Part shown: positions 27,172-35,511 of the stretch, one piece after another
Numbering within the stretch: the stretch's first letter is position 1
Layout: each line of letters starts with the position of its first letter
Position numbers and translations under genes: made by a program
The notes under the pieces: generated by a model
Databases searched by the model: none
The model's input: only the letters and a program-made list of their open reading frames with translations
Told to the model about the DNA's origin: nothing
Source of the DNA: Pseudarthrobacter sp. NBSH8
GTDB lineage: Bacteria; Actinomycetota; Actinomycetes; Actinomycetales; Micrococcaceae
Assembly (NCBI RefSeq): GCF_014217545.1
Contig: NZ_CP043178.1
Span: 2,170,001-2,234,000 of the forward strand
DNA: 64,000 nucleotides
Reading direction: 5' to 3'

Positions 27172-28686
27172 CTAGCGCACGTCCTCGTCGACCCAGTCCA
27201 TGGACTTCGTCACGGCCTTCTTCCAGAGACGCAACTGCCGGTCCTGCTCGGCCTGGTCCATTTGCGGCTCCCACCGCTTGTCCTCGGCCCAGTTGGCCGA
27301 GCACTCGCCAAGGTCCTTCCAGAATCCGACTGCCAGGCCCGCAGCGTAGGCGGCGCCCAGCGCGGTAGTCTCCACCACTTTCGGACGGATCACCGGCACG
27401 CCCAGGATGTCCGCCTGGAACTGCATCAGAGCGTCGTTGGCCACCATGCCGCCGTCGACCTTCAACTCAGTGAGCGGAACGCCGGAGTCAGCATTGACTG
27501 CGTCCAGTACCTCGCGGGTCTGGAACGCCGTGGCCTCCAGCGCCGCCCGGGCGATGTGGTTCTTGTTGACGAACCGGGTCAGGCCCACAATGGCGCCGCG
27601 GGCATCCGAACGCCAGTACGGGGCAAAGAGCCCCGAGAACGCCGGCACGATGTAGACGCCGCCGTTGTCCTCAACGGCCGCCGCCAGCGTTTCCACTTCC
27701 GGCGCGCTGCTGATCATGCCGAGGTTGTCCCGGAGCCACTGGATCAGCGAACCGGTGACCGCAATGGAGCCTTCCAGCGCATAGTGCGTGGGGGCGTCTC
27801 CGAGCTTGTACCCGACCGTGGTGAGCAGTCCGTTTTTCGAGTGAACGATCTCCTCGCCGGTGTTGAAGATCAGGAAGCAGCCGGTGCCGTACGTGTTTTT
27901 GGCTTCACCTGCTTCGAATGCCGCCTGGCCGAACGTGGCCGCCTGCTGATCACCGAGAATGCCGGCGACAGGCACTTCGCGCAGGAGTTGCGACGTATGC
28001 ACGGTGCCGTAGACCTCGGAGGAGGACTTGATCGCCGGCATCATGGAGGCCGGAACGCCGAAGGCAGCCAGAATGTCCTGGTCCCAGGCGAGGGTCTCAA
28101 GATCCATAAACAGGGTCCGCGAAGCATTGGTCACATCGGTGACGTGGACACCGCCGTCGACGCCGCCGGTCAAATTCCAGAGCACCCAGCAGTCAGTGTT
28201 GCCGAACACGAGGTCGCCTGCTTCGGCCTTTTCCCGCGCTCCTTCGACGTTGTCCAGGATCCACTTGATCTTCGTACCCGAGAAGTAGGTGGCCAGCGGC
28301 AGCCCCACCTTGTCCTTAAAGCGCTCCACTCCACCGTCTTTTGCCAGCTCATCCACGATCGGCTGGGTGCGCGTGTCCTGCCAGACGATGGCGTTGTAGA
28401 CGGCCTTGCCGGTGGTTTTGTCCCAGACAACCGCCGTTTCACGCTGGTTGGTGATGCCGACGGCGGCGATGTCGTGGCGGGTCAGGTTTGCCTTCGACAG
28501 TGCGGTGCCGATGACTTCGCGGGTGTTATTCCAGATCTCAGCGGGATCGTGCTCCACCCAGCCGGCCTGCGGAAATATCTGCTCGTGTTCCAGCTGGCCG
28601 CTGGAGACGATGCTGCCACTGTGGTCGAAGACGATGGCGCGGCTGCTGGTGGTGCCCTGGTCGATGGCGATTACGTACTGGTTCAT
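27172..28686 (-). CDS. glpK: Glycerol kinase
   Basis: A full-length FGGY kinase of 504 residues. The N-terminus [21 protein letters not shown] is the phosphate-binding strand of the ASKHA fold; [13 protein letters not shown] and the FGGY-type signature [20 protein letters not shown] are present. It converts glycerol and ATP to sn-glycerol 3-phosphate in the cytoplasm. It follows glpF by 57 bases, so uptake and phosphorylation are coupled in one transcript. Confidence 0.97.
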   Translation of the reverse strand: MNQYVIAIDQGTTSSRAIVFDHSGSIVSSGQLEHEQIFPQAGWVEHDPAEIWNNTREVIGTALSKANLTRHDIAAVGITNQRETAVVWDKTTGKAVYNAIVWQDTRTQPIVDELAKDGGVERFKDKVGLPLATYFSGTKIKWILDNVEGAREKAEAGDLVFGNTDCWVLWNLTGGVDGGVHVTDVTNASRTLFMDLETLAWDQDILAAFGVPASMMPAIKSSSEVYGTVHTSQLLREVPVAGILGDQQAATFGQAAFEAGEAKNTYGTGCFLIFNTGEEIVHSKNGLLTTVGYKLGDAPTHYALEGSIAVTGSLIQWLRDNLGMISSAPEVETLAAAVEDNGGVYIVPAFSGLFAPYWRSDARGAIVGLTRFVNKNHIARAALEATAFQTREVLDAVNADSGVPLTELKVDGGMVANDALMQFQADILGVPVIRPKVVETTALGAAYAAGLAVGFWKDLGECSANWAEDKRWEPQMDQAEQDRQLRLWKKAVTKSMDWVDEDVR

Positions 28687-28743
28687 GATGACGTCCTTGT
28701 CTGTTTGATTGGCAGGCTGAAGGTGTGCTGCGGGGTGGAACGG

Positions 28744-29493
28744 TTAGCTGGCCGCGGTGACTATGATCGGCAGGACAGCGGCGACAAGCCCAGCGAGTCC
28801 ACCACCCACCAGCGGTCCTACAACCGGGATCCAGGAATAGCTCCAGTCGCTGGAACCCTTGCCCTTGATGGGAAGCAGCGCGTGGGCGATCCGGGGGCCA
28901 AGGTCACGGGCCGGATTGATTGCATAGCCCGTCGGGCCGCCGAGTGAGACGCCGATGCCCACCACTAGAAGGGCGACCGCCAGCGGCCCCAGGCCCGAGG
29001 GCGTCCCGCCAAATGCCAGAATGACAAAAACGAGGACAAACGTACCGATGATCTCGGTTACCAGGTTCCACGGGGCCGAGCGGATGGCGGGGCCGGTGGA
29101 GAACACGGCCAGCTTGCTGGCGGGCTCGGGCTCGGCATCGAAGTGCTGTTTGTGGGCCAGCCACATCACCACCGCGCCGAGGAATGCCCCCACGAGTTCA
29201 CCGCCGAAGTAGGTGAATGTCGACGCGAAGTCGACCGGAACACCGGGAGCGTACTCGCTTTTGCCGTTGAGCAGCAGGCCAAAAGTTACGGCCGGATTGA
29301 TGTGCGCCCCTGACTTCACGGCGACGAAGACACCCGCGAAAACGGCAATGCCCCACCCCCAAGTGACCATCAGGAACCCGCCGTTGTTGCCTTTCGTGCC
29401 TTTGAGCGCAACGTTGGCCACAACACCACAACCCAGCAGGGTAAGCATTGCGGTGCCGAACACTTCGGACAGGAAAACTATTCCAAGAGACAT
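28744..29493 (-). CDS. glpF: Aquaglyceroporin / glycerol facilitator
   Basis: A 249-residue MIP channel with six predicted helices. The two pore motifs are HINPAVTFG (first NPA) and AINPARDLGPR (second NPA). The Asp after NPAR in the second motif marks glycerol-conducting members rather than strict water channels. The ATG at 29493 is preceded by GAGGAGTC. It is the first gene of the glpF-glpK pair and lies 160 bases after glpD. Confidence 0.94.
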   Translation of the reverse strand: MSLGIVFLSEVFGTAMLTLLGCGVVANVALKGTKGNNGGFLMVTWGWGIAVFAGVFVAVKSGAHINPAVTFGLLLNGKSEYAPGVPVDFASTFTYFGGELVGAFLGAVVMWLAHKQHFDAEPEPASKLAVFSTGPAIRSAPWNLVTEIIGTFVLVFVILAFGGTPSGLGPLAVALLVVGIGVSLGGPTGYAINPARDLGPRIAHALLPIKGKGSSDWSYSWIPVVGPLVGGGLAGLVAAVLPIIVTAAS

Positions 29494-29619
29494 CTTTGAC
29501 TCCTCTATTTTCTGTTGTCAGCCCTTCGCGGGTTTGAAGGGCCGTTGGGCCGGGTGCGTTATGGACGCCCCCAGCCAGCCGCTGCGCCGGCCGCCGGAGC
29601 GGACCGCGCAGTGCTTGCC

Positions 29620-29639
29620 TCCGGGCTTCCCTGCCCGGA
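29620..29639 (-). terminator. Hairpin after glpD
   Basis: TCCGGGC, six-base loop, GCCCGGA, starting 13 bases after the glpD stop; no U-run. It may partly separate glpD from glpF-glpK. Confidence 0.45.
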
Positions 29640-29652
29640 TGCGCAAGTCAGG

Positions 29653-31464
29653 TCACGAGACGAGGCTGTCGACCGTGACGCCGTGGAACCGTTGCAGCAC
29701 CTCCTGGGCGTAGGTGATTTCCGCGGCACGGCGTGCCGCGTCCCAGCCGAGCGGACCGGAAAGGACATCGGCTACCTCGACGAGGAGTTCACCGGTCACC
29801 AGCCCCCGGAAGGCCAGCGACGTACGCCGGACCAGGACATCGATGAGATGCCCGATCTGCTCATTCCGGGCCATGAACTCCAGCTCCCGGACACTGAGTT
29901 CACGGGTGGAACGGAGCAGCCTGTCCGGGCCGGCATCAAGGTAGCGGATCACGTCGTCTGCACGCGTGCCGTAACGCGTCAACAGGACGGCGGAGCGGTC
30001 AGCATCCCGCCCGGTACCCATGTGCGCCTTGATCCATTTCTGGATGCCGGCCTCATCCTCGGGGAAGCCGGCACCGCCTCCGATGGCGAGCTTCGCCGTG
30101 GAGACCTTCCGTTCCATTCCCAGCTCGGCAAGCACATCATTTGCCATGTGCTCGGCCAACGCCCGGAATGTGGTCCACTTGCCGCCCACCAGGCTGAGTA
30201 CGACCGCGGTTCCTGCGCCGGGCGCCGCGGCATCCGGGGTGCGCCGTTCGATGCTGTAATCGCGCGAGACAAACCCGGGCTGGGCGGCGTCGTGGCGTGG
30301 CAGCGGGCGGACGCCGGAGAACGTGTAGACGATCTGGTCACGCTGCACGCTGATGTCCGGGAAGACGTGGCCGATCAGGTTGAAGAAGTAGTCGATCTCC
30401 TCATCCGTGCACACGGCGTCCTTCGTCATGTCCGCGTTGATGTCAGTAGTTCCCACCAGGACCCGGTCGCCCATGGGGTAGATGAGGACGATCCGGCCGT
30501 CCGTGTGTTCAAAGAAGATCTCCCGGCCTTTGCAGGCCTCGAGCAGGACCGGGTGGTCCAGTACGATGTGCGACCCTTTTGTGCCGCCCATAAAGGCCGA
30601 CGCCGCCCCCATGGCTTCGTTGGTCAGGTCCACCCAGGCGCCGGTTGTGTTGACGATGACGTCCGCGGTGAAATCGAAGAACTCGCCCGTCAGTTCGTCG
30701 CGGAGCTGGACCGTGGTGCCGGACTGTGTGGCCGGCCCGCCGAGAGAACGAAGTGCGAGGTAGTTGCTTGCCCGGGCTGTTGAGCTTTCCGGTCCGCCAT
30801 TGCCCTTGCCTGCTTTTTCGCCGTCCTGGAGCACATCGAGCGTGAGCCGCTCGGGGTTATGCACCGAAGCGTCGAAGTATGTTGCAGCGTATTTGATGCC
30901 GGGGTGCAGCTGCGGCAGCTCGGCGAGGGCCCGCTTCCGTCCGCGGAACTGGTGGCGCGGCACGGCACCGCCGTCGCGGGAAAACGAGTCATACATGCTC
31001 AGACCCAGTTTGATCAGGAACGCGCCGCGCTCCTTGGGCTTGCCCTGCTGTTTGTGCGTGAGGAACCGCAGGGGTGCGGACAGGACGCCGGAAAAGGTGC
31101 TGAAAATGGGGATGGTGGTCTGGAGGGGCTTCACATAATGCGGTGCGATCCGCAGGAGCCGGTTGCGTTCCACTACAGATTCCCGGACGAGGCGGAATTC
31201 TCCGTTTTCGAGGTAACGGATGCCGCCATGAATCATGTGCGAGGACGCACCGCTGGCACCCTGGCAGTAGTCGCCACGCTCCACCAGGGCCACATCCACT
31301 CCCTGCAGGGCGAGGTCCCGGAACGTTCCCACGCCGTTGATGCCACCGCCGATGATCAATACCTTGGCGTGCGGACGATCTCGCAGACCCTGCACCGATG
31401 CGCGCGGCACCGGGCTGTGGGCGGGCGTGGCTCCGCTGTGGCTGAATGAATCTTTGATTCCCAA
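29653..31464 (-). CDS. glpD: Glycerol-3-phosphate dehydrogenase (FAD-dependent)
   Basis: A 603-residue flavoprotein. The FAD-binding dinucleotide fold reads KVLIIGGGINGVGTFRDLAL (about residues 34-53). GASGASSHMIHGGIRYLENG is the GlpD substrate/FAD region, and FSGVRPLPRHD lies in the second half. The C-terminal GlpA/GlpD helical domain ends the protein. It oxidises glycerol 3-phosphate to dihydroxyacetone phosphate at the membrane and passes electrons to quinones. The TTG start at 31464 has a GGGAG ribosome binding site. The gene diverges from a SorC-family regulator. Confidence 0.96.
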   Translation of the reverse strand: MGIKDSFSHSGATPAHSPVPRASVQGLRDRPHAKVLIIGGGINGVGTFRDLALQGVDVALVERGDYCQGASGASSHMIHGGIRYLENGEFRLVRESVVERNRLLRIAPHYVKPLQTTIPIFSTFSGVLSAPLRFLTHKQQGKPKERGAFLIKLGLSMYDSFSRDGGAVPRHQFRGRKRALAELPQLHPGIKYAATYFDASVHNPERLTLDVLQDGEKAGKGNGGPESSTARASNYLALRSLGGPATQSGTTVQLRDELTGEFFDFTADVIVNTTGAWVDLTNEAMGAASAFMGGTKGSHIVLDHPVLLEACKGREIFFEHTDGRIVLIYPMGDRVLVGTTDINADMTKDAVCTDEEIDYFFNLIGHVFPDISVQRDQIVYTFSGVRPLPRHDAAQPGFVSRDYSIERRTPDAAAPGAGTAVVLSLVGGKWTTFRALAEHMANDVLAELGMERKVSTAKLAIGGGAGFPEDEAGIQKWIKAHMGTGRDADRSAVLLTRYGTRADDVIRYLDAGPDRLLRSTRELSVRELEFMARNEQIGHLIDVLVRRTSLAFRGLVTGELLVEVADVLSGPLGWDAARRAAEITYAQEVLQRFHGVTVDSLVS

Positions 31465-31561
31465 AACTGCTCCCTGGGTTTATTGGCCTGCGGGCATCCG
31501 CCGGACGAACCGTCGTTCTTCAACTATTGTTTGGAGTATTGGAAAATGGAGTCAAGCACTA

Positions 31562-31575
31562 TGCACAAACGTGCA
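31562..31575. promoter_or_regulatory. Candidate operator in the glpD / sorC-type regulator intergenic region
   Basis: TGCAC-AAAC-GTGCA is a perfect inverted repeat 13 bases before the regulator start. Just upstream, TGGAGT occurs twice, 18 bases apart (31531 and 31547). SorC-family proteins often bind tandem or inverted sites next to their own gene. Inference only. Confidence 0.35.
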
Positions 31576-31588
31576 GATTGGAGTCCGA

Positions 31589-32563
31589 ATGACGCCTTCA
31601 CGGCACTCAGATGCGCTCAGGGCTGCACAGATGTATTACCTCCAGGACCTGACCATGGACGCGATCGCGCGGGAACTGCGGACGTCCCGGTCCACTGTTT
31701 CCAGGCTCCTCTCGGCGGCGAGGGACACGGGTTTGGTCCAGATCCAGATCCGCAATCCAATGGATACCGGCCCCGAACTCGAAAGCATGATCCGGCGCGA
31801 GTACAGCGTTGACGTGCACGTGGTTCCGGTTGTGGAGTCTCTGAACGAGGCGGAAACCCTGGACCGGGTGGCCATCCAGGCAGCACGAACCATCGGCCCC
31901 CTGGTGGATTCCAATGCGATCATCGGCGTCGCGTGGGGATCAACGCTCAGTGCCGTCAGCAGGCACCTCACCCGCAAGGTCACGCACGATACCGTGGTGG
32001 TCCAGCTGAACGGCGCCGGCAACATGCACACCACCGGCATCACGTACGCGAGCGACATCATGCGCCGCTTCGGAAGTGCCTACGGCGCCCGCGTGGAGCA
32101 GTTCCCTGTTCCCGCATTCTTTGACCATGCAGCCACCAAAACCGCCATGTGGAATGAGCGCAGCGTACAGCGCATCCTGGACCTGCAGGCCCGGATGAGC
32201 ATCGCCATCTTCGGCGTTGGATCCGTGCACGCAGACTACCCAAGCCACGTTTACGCGGGTGGCTACCTGGACGAAAGCGATCTCAAGGTGCTTGCCCATT
32301 CTGACGTTGTGGGTGACGTCGCCACGGTGTTTTTCCGGCGTGACGGATCCTCCGACGGCATCGTCCTCAATGAACGCTCCACGGGTCCGTCCCTCTCCCA
32401 GTTGCGCCAGGTCCGGCGTCGGATCTGCGTGGTCTCCGGGGCATCGAAGATCAATGGCCTGCGGGGCGCCCTGTCCGCCGGCCTCGCCACCGACCTGATC
32501 GTGGATGAAGCCACCGCGCGCCGTCTGGTGGGCTTTGGCGGTGTCGCCTGGCCCAATGGGTAG
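31589..32563 (+). CDS. SorC/DeoR-type sugar-binding transcriptional regulator
   Basis: A 324-residue regulator. The N-terminal helix-turn-helix is YLQDLTMDAIARELRTSRST followed by VSRLLSAARDTGLV (about residues 12-46). The remainder is the SorC sugar-phosphate-binding domain with IIGVAWGSTLSAVS, IFGVGSVHADYPS and the late GLRGALSAGLATDLIVDEATA. I chose the ATG at 31589 because GGAG lies six bases upstream and the family N-terminus follows; the frame is open further upstream. It diverges from glpD, so control of glycerol 3-phosphate use, with a phosphorylated intermediate as inducer, is the natural guess. Confidence 0.9.
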   Translation: MTPSRHSDALRAAQMYYLQDLTMDAIARELRTSRSTVSRLLSAARDTGLVQIQIRNPMDTGPELESMIRREYSVDVHVVPVVESLNEAETLDRVAIQAARTIGPLVDSNAIIGVAWGSTLSAVSRHLTRKVTHDTVVVQLNGAGNMHTTGITYASDIMRRFGSAYGARVEQFPVPAFFDHAATKTAMWNERSVQRILDLQARMSIAIFGVGSVHADYPSHVYAGGYLDESDLKVLAHSDVVGDVATVFFRRDGSSDGIVLNERSTGPSLSQLRQVRRRICVVSGASKINGLRGALSAGLATDLIVDEATARRLVGFGGVAWPNG

Positions 32564-32573
32564 AGTCAATGCT

Positions 32574-33443
32574 ATGAAAACCTCACCCCGGCTCAGCCTT
32601 AACAACGGTGTGCTGATCGACCAGTTGGGCTTCGGGCTCTACAAAGTTCCGGCAGCGGAAGCCTCCGGCCTGGTGGCCACGGCCCTGGGCACCGGATACC
32701 GCCACTTTGACACGGCAGCCATGTACGGCAACGAAACCGGCGTGGCGCGCGGACTGGGCCCCGCCATGGATTCCGAAGGCAGAAGCGGCGGCTCCGGGGA
32801 GTCCTCGCCTGGCCTGCGGCGCGAGGACGTATTTGTCACCACGAAGGTGTGGAACGATGACCAGGGGTACGAAGCGACCCTCCGTGCCTTCGATACCTCC
32901 ATGGTTAACCTCGGCTTGGACTACGTGGACATGTACCTGATCCACTGGCCCTGCGCCAAGCGGGATCTGTTCAGCGACACGTACCGCGCCCTCGAAACGC
33001 TGTACCGCGAAGGGAAGGTCCGGGCCATCGGTGTCTGCAACTTCCAGCCGGCGCACCTGGACCGCCTGCTCGAGAGTGCCGAAGTGGTGCCGGCTGTGAA
33101 CCAGATTGAACTGCACCCGTGGCTTCAGCAGGCGGAGCTCAGGGAGAAGCACCACACCCTGGGCATCCGGACTGAAGCCTGGAGCCCCCTGGGGCGCGGA
33201 CAGGTACTGTCGGATTCCGTGGTCCTGGCCCTGGCGGCCGAGCACGGCCGCACAGCAGCCCAGATCATTCTTCGGTGGCATATCCAGTTGGGGAACATCG
33301 CCATCCCGAAGGCAAGCTCCGAGGCACGGATCCGGGAAAACCTGGACGTCTTCGGCTTTGAACTTTCAGACCGCGACATGGCAGCCTTGGCTGAGCTTGA
33401 CCGCGGGCAGCGCACCGGGTCGCACCCCGACAACGTCAACTAG
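32574..33443 (+). CDS. Aldo/keto reductase
   Basis: A 289-residue NADPH-dependent oxidoreductase of the AKR5-like group. The catalytic tetrad is visible: Asp in FDTAAMYGNE, Tyr in the same segment, Lys in FVTTKVWNDD and His in DMYLIHWPC. The C-terminal NADPH site IPKASSEARIRENLDVFGFE is intact. Relative to common homologues there is an insertion, GRSGGSGESSPGL, before RREDVFVTTK. It starts 10 bases after the regulator stop and may be co-transcribed with it. Substrate unknown. Confidence 0.93.
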   Translation: MKTSPRLSLNNGVLIDQLGFGLYKVPAAEASGLVATALGTGYRHFDTAAMYGNETGVARGLGPAMDSEGRSGGSGESSPGLRREDVFVTTKVWNDDQGYEATLRAFDTSMVNLGLDYVDMYLIHWPCAKRDLFSDTYRALETLYREGKVRAIGVCNFQPAHLDRLLESAEVVPAVNQIELHPWLQQAELREKHHTLGIRTEAWSPLGRGQVLSDSVVLALAAEHGRTAAQIILRWHIQLGNIAIPKASSEARIRENLDVFGFELSDRDMAALAELDRGQRTGSHPDNVN

Positions 33444-33454
33444 GACCGAGGGTC

Positions 33455-34384
33455 ATGAAAACCGCCGATCAACAGCCATCCCCCGTGCCGTCGTTCTTCA
33501 GCGCGTGGCTGGCGGCCCGCACCCGTGCCGCAGACATCGTGATCGACGGCACCGCCGTGGCGTATTGGACCTACGAACCCATCCAGGCCACGCCGGCCAC
33601 CCGCACCATCCTGGTGATCCACGGCTTCCGCGGCGATCACCACGGCCTCCTCCGGGTGGCAGACCAATTGCCGGAAATGCGCATCATTATGCCGGACCTG
33701 CCAGGGTTCGGCAGCTCCGCCGCGTTCGCCTCCGGTAAACACTCGGTGGAACAGTACGGCACCTTTGTCACCGACTTTATGGCGGCGCTCGGCCTTGGTC
33801 CGGACACGGTGATGCTGGGGCACTCCTTCGGCTCGATCGTCGCCGCCCATTTTGTGGCGACTCATCCGGGCACCGTCACACCGCTGATCCTGATCAATCC
33901 CATCGCCGCGCCTGCCCTGGAAGGCCCCAAGGGGATCATGACCAGGCTGGCCGTCCTCTACTACCGGCTGGCGGCCCGGCTCCCCCGCCCGCTGGGACTG
34001 GCACTGCTGCGCAGTCCGCTAATTGTCAGGGTCATGAGCGAGGCCATGGCCAAGACACCTGACAAAGAGCTGCGCCGCTTCATCCACGGCCAGCACCATG
34101 CTTACTTCAGTGCGTTCGCGAACCGGGAGAGCCTCCTCGAATCGTTCACTGCGTCGGTCAGCAGCCATGTGGCCGAGATTGCCGGAAAACTGGACCTGCC
34201 GGTGCTCCTGGTCGCCGGCGAAAAGGACGAGATTGCCACCCTGCCCGACCAGCACCGCCTCGCCGGGCTCCTCCCCGACGGTGTTCTCAAAGTCATTCCC
34301 GGCGTCGGCCACCTGATCCACTATGAAACGCCCGGCCCCGCCGCAGGTTTCATCCGCAGCTTCCTTAAGGACCACCCCGCGTGA
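33455..34384 (+). CDS. Alpha/beta hydrolase
   Basis: A 309-residue alpha/beta-hydrolase fold protein. The oxyanion strand is ILVIHGFRGDHHG, the nucleophile elbow GHSFGS, a downstream acid is likely in LLVAGEKDEIA and the catalytic His in GVGHLIHYETP. No signal peptide. The stop overlaps the following glycosyltransferase start (GTGA), which suggests translational coupling and possibly a shared pathway such as lipid or cell-envelope modification. Substrate unknown. Confidence 0.9.
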   Translation: MKTADQQPSPVPSFFSAWLAARTRAADIVIDGTAVAYWTYEPIQATPATRTILVIHGFRGDHHGLLRVADQLPEMRIIMPDLPGFGSSAAFASGKHSVEQYGTFVTDFMAALGLGPDTVMLGHSFGSIVAAHFVATHPGTVTPLILINPIAAPALEGPKGIMTRLAVLYYRLAARLPRPLGLALLRSPLIVRVMSEAMAKTPDKELRRFIHGQHHAYFSAFANRESLLESFTASVSSHVAEIAGKLDLPVLLVAGEKDEIATLPDQHRLAGLLPDGVLKVIPGVGHLIHYETPGPAAGFIRSFLKDHPA

Positions 34385-35457
34385 AGATTGTCATCGATGC
34401 ACGATTCACCCGGACCGACCACCACGACGGCATCAGCCGCTACGGGGCCAGCCTCATCGCCGCCACCGCGAAGGTTGCAGACGTTTCCATGCTCATCAGC
34501 GACCCCCGTCAACTGGCGCTGCTTCCGGATGTTCCGTACACGCTGATCAACAGTCCGCTGTCCCCGCTGGAGCTGTTCGTGGCCCGCAGGGTCAACCCGC
34601 TGGGGGCCGACGTTGTGGTGTGCCCCATGCAGACCATGGGCAGCTGGGGGCGCAAGTACGGCCTGGTCCTGACCCTGCACGACCTTATCTACTACGAGCA
34701 CCCTGCTCCCCCGGGATTCCTGCCGGCACCCGTCCGCGTGCTGTGGCGCCTGTACCACAAGGCGTTCTGGCCCCAGCGCGTCCTCCTCAACCGGGCGGAC
34801 ACCGTGGCCACGATCAGCCGGACCACTGAAGCCCTGATGGCCAAGTACCGGCTCACCCAGAGGCCGGTGCGGATCATCAGCAACGCCCCGCAGCCCGCGC
34901 AGGACCCGCGCGATCCCGCCGCCGGTGCAGAACATTCGCTCGTGTACATGGGCTCGTTTATGCCCTACAAAAACGTTGAAACGATGGTGGCCGGAATGTC
35001 CTGGCTGCCCGATTTCACCTTGCACCTGCTGAGCAGGATCACCGCGGATCGCCGGGCCGAGCTGGAGATCATGGTTCCGCCTGGCGCCAAGGTGGTCTTC
35101 CACAACGGGGTCACCGACGACGAATACACCGTCCTGCTCAAGCGGGCCACCGCACTGGTGAGCCTCTCCCGCGCCGAAGGATACGGTCTCCCGCTGGTGG
35201 AGGCAATGGCCCTCGGCACGCCGGTCATCGCCAGCGACATCCCGATTTTCCGGGAAGTGGGCGGTGACGCGGCAGCCTACGTTGATCCCGCGTCCCCGGC
35301 AGAGTTTGCCGCGGCCGTGCAGAAACTGCGCGACGACGCCCACTGGCAGCAGGTGTCCCGCCATTCGGTGGCGCGTGCCCGGGAATTCAGCTGGGACGAA
35401 TCCGCCCAGCAACTGGTGGACGTGGCCCACGACATCATGTCGCGCCGCGGACGCTGA
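34381..35457 (+). CDS. Family 4 glycosyltransferase
   Basis: A 358-residue GT-B fold enzyme. The N-terminal domain opens MKIVIDARFTRTDHHDGISR. The C-terminal donor domain contains LVYMGSFMPYKNVETMV, the SRAEGYGLPLVEAMALGTPV motif with the EX7E glutamates, and ASDIPIFREVGGDAAAYVDP. Such enzymes transfer sugars from nucleotide donors with retention of configuration. It is coupled to the upstream hydrolase gene. Acceptor unknown, cell-envelope or secondary glycan possible. Confidence 0.92.
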   Translation: MKIVIDARFTRTDHHDGISRYGASLIAATAKVADVSMLISDPRQLALLPDVPYTLINSPLSPLELFVARRVNPLGADVVVCPMQTMGSWGRKYGLVLTLHDLIYYEHPAPPGFLPAPVRVLWRLYHKAFWPQRVLLNRADTVATISRTTEALMAKYRLTQRPVRIISNAPQPAQDPRDPAAGAEHSLVYMGSFMPYKNVETMVAGMSWLPDFTLHLLSRITADRRAELEIMVPPGAKVVFHNGVTDDEYTVLLKRATALVSLSRAEGYGLPLVEAMALGTPVIASDIPIFREVGGDAAAYVDPASPAEFAAAVQKLRDDAHWQQVSRHSVARAREFSWDESAQQLVDVAHDIMSRRGR

Positions 35458-35474
35458 CGCCGCGAGTCCGCCGA

Positions 35475-35511
35475 GGGACATTTACTAAGGGACGTCTACT
35501 AAAGGACGTCC
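35475..35511. repeat. Short imperfect tandem repeat at the end of priA
   Basis: GGGACATTTACTAA and GGGACGTCTACTAA stand side by side (12 of 14 identical), followed by a partial third copy GGACGTCC. The repeat overlaps the last codons of priA and supplies its stop. Probably slippage; no function evident. Confidence 0.6.

Noticed and set aside
27262..28947. 561-codon plus-strand frame opposite glpK
   Set aside because: Shadow frame; glpK on the other strand has full-length family motifs.
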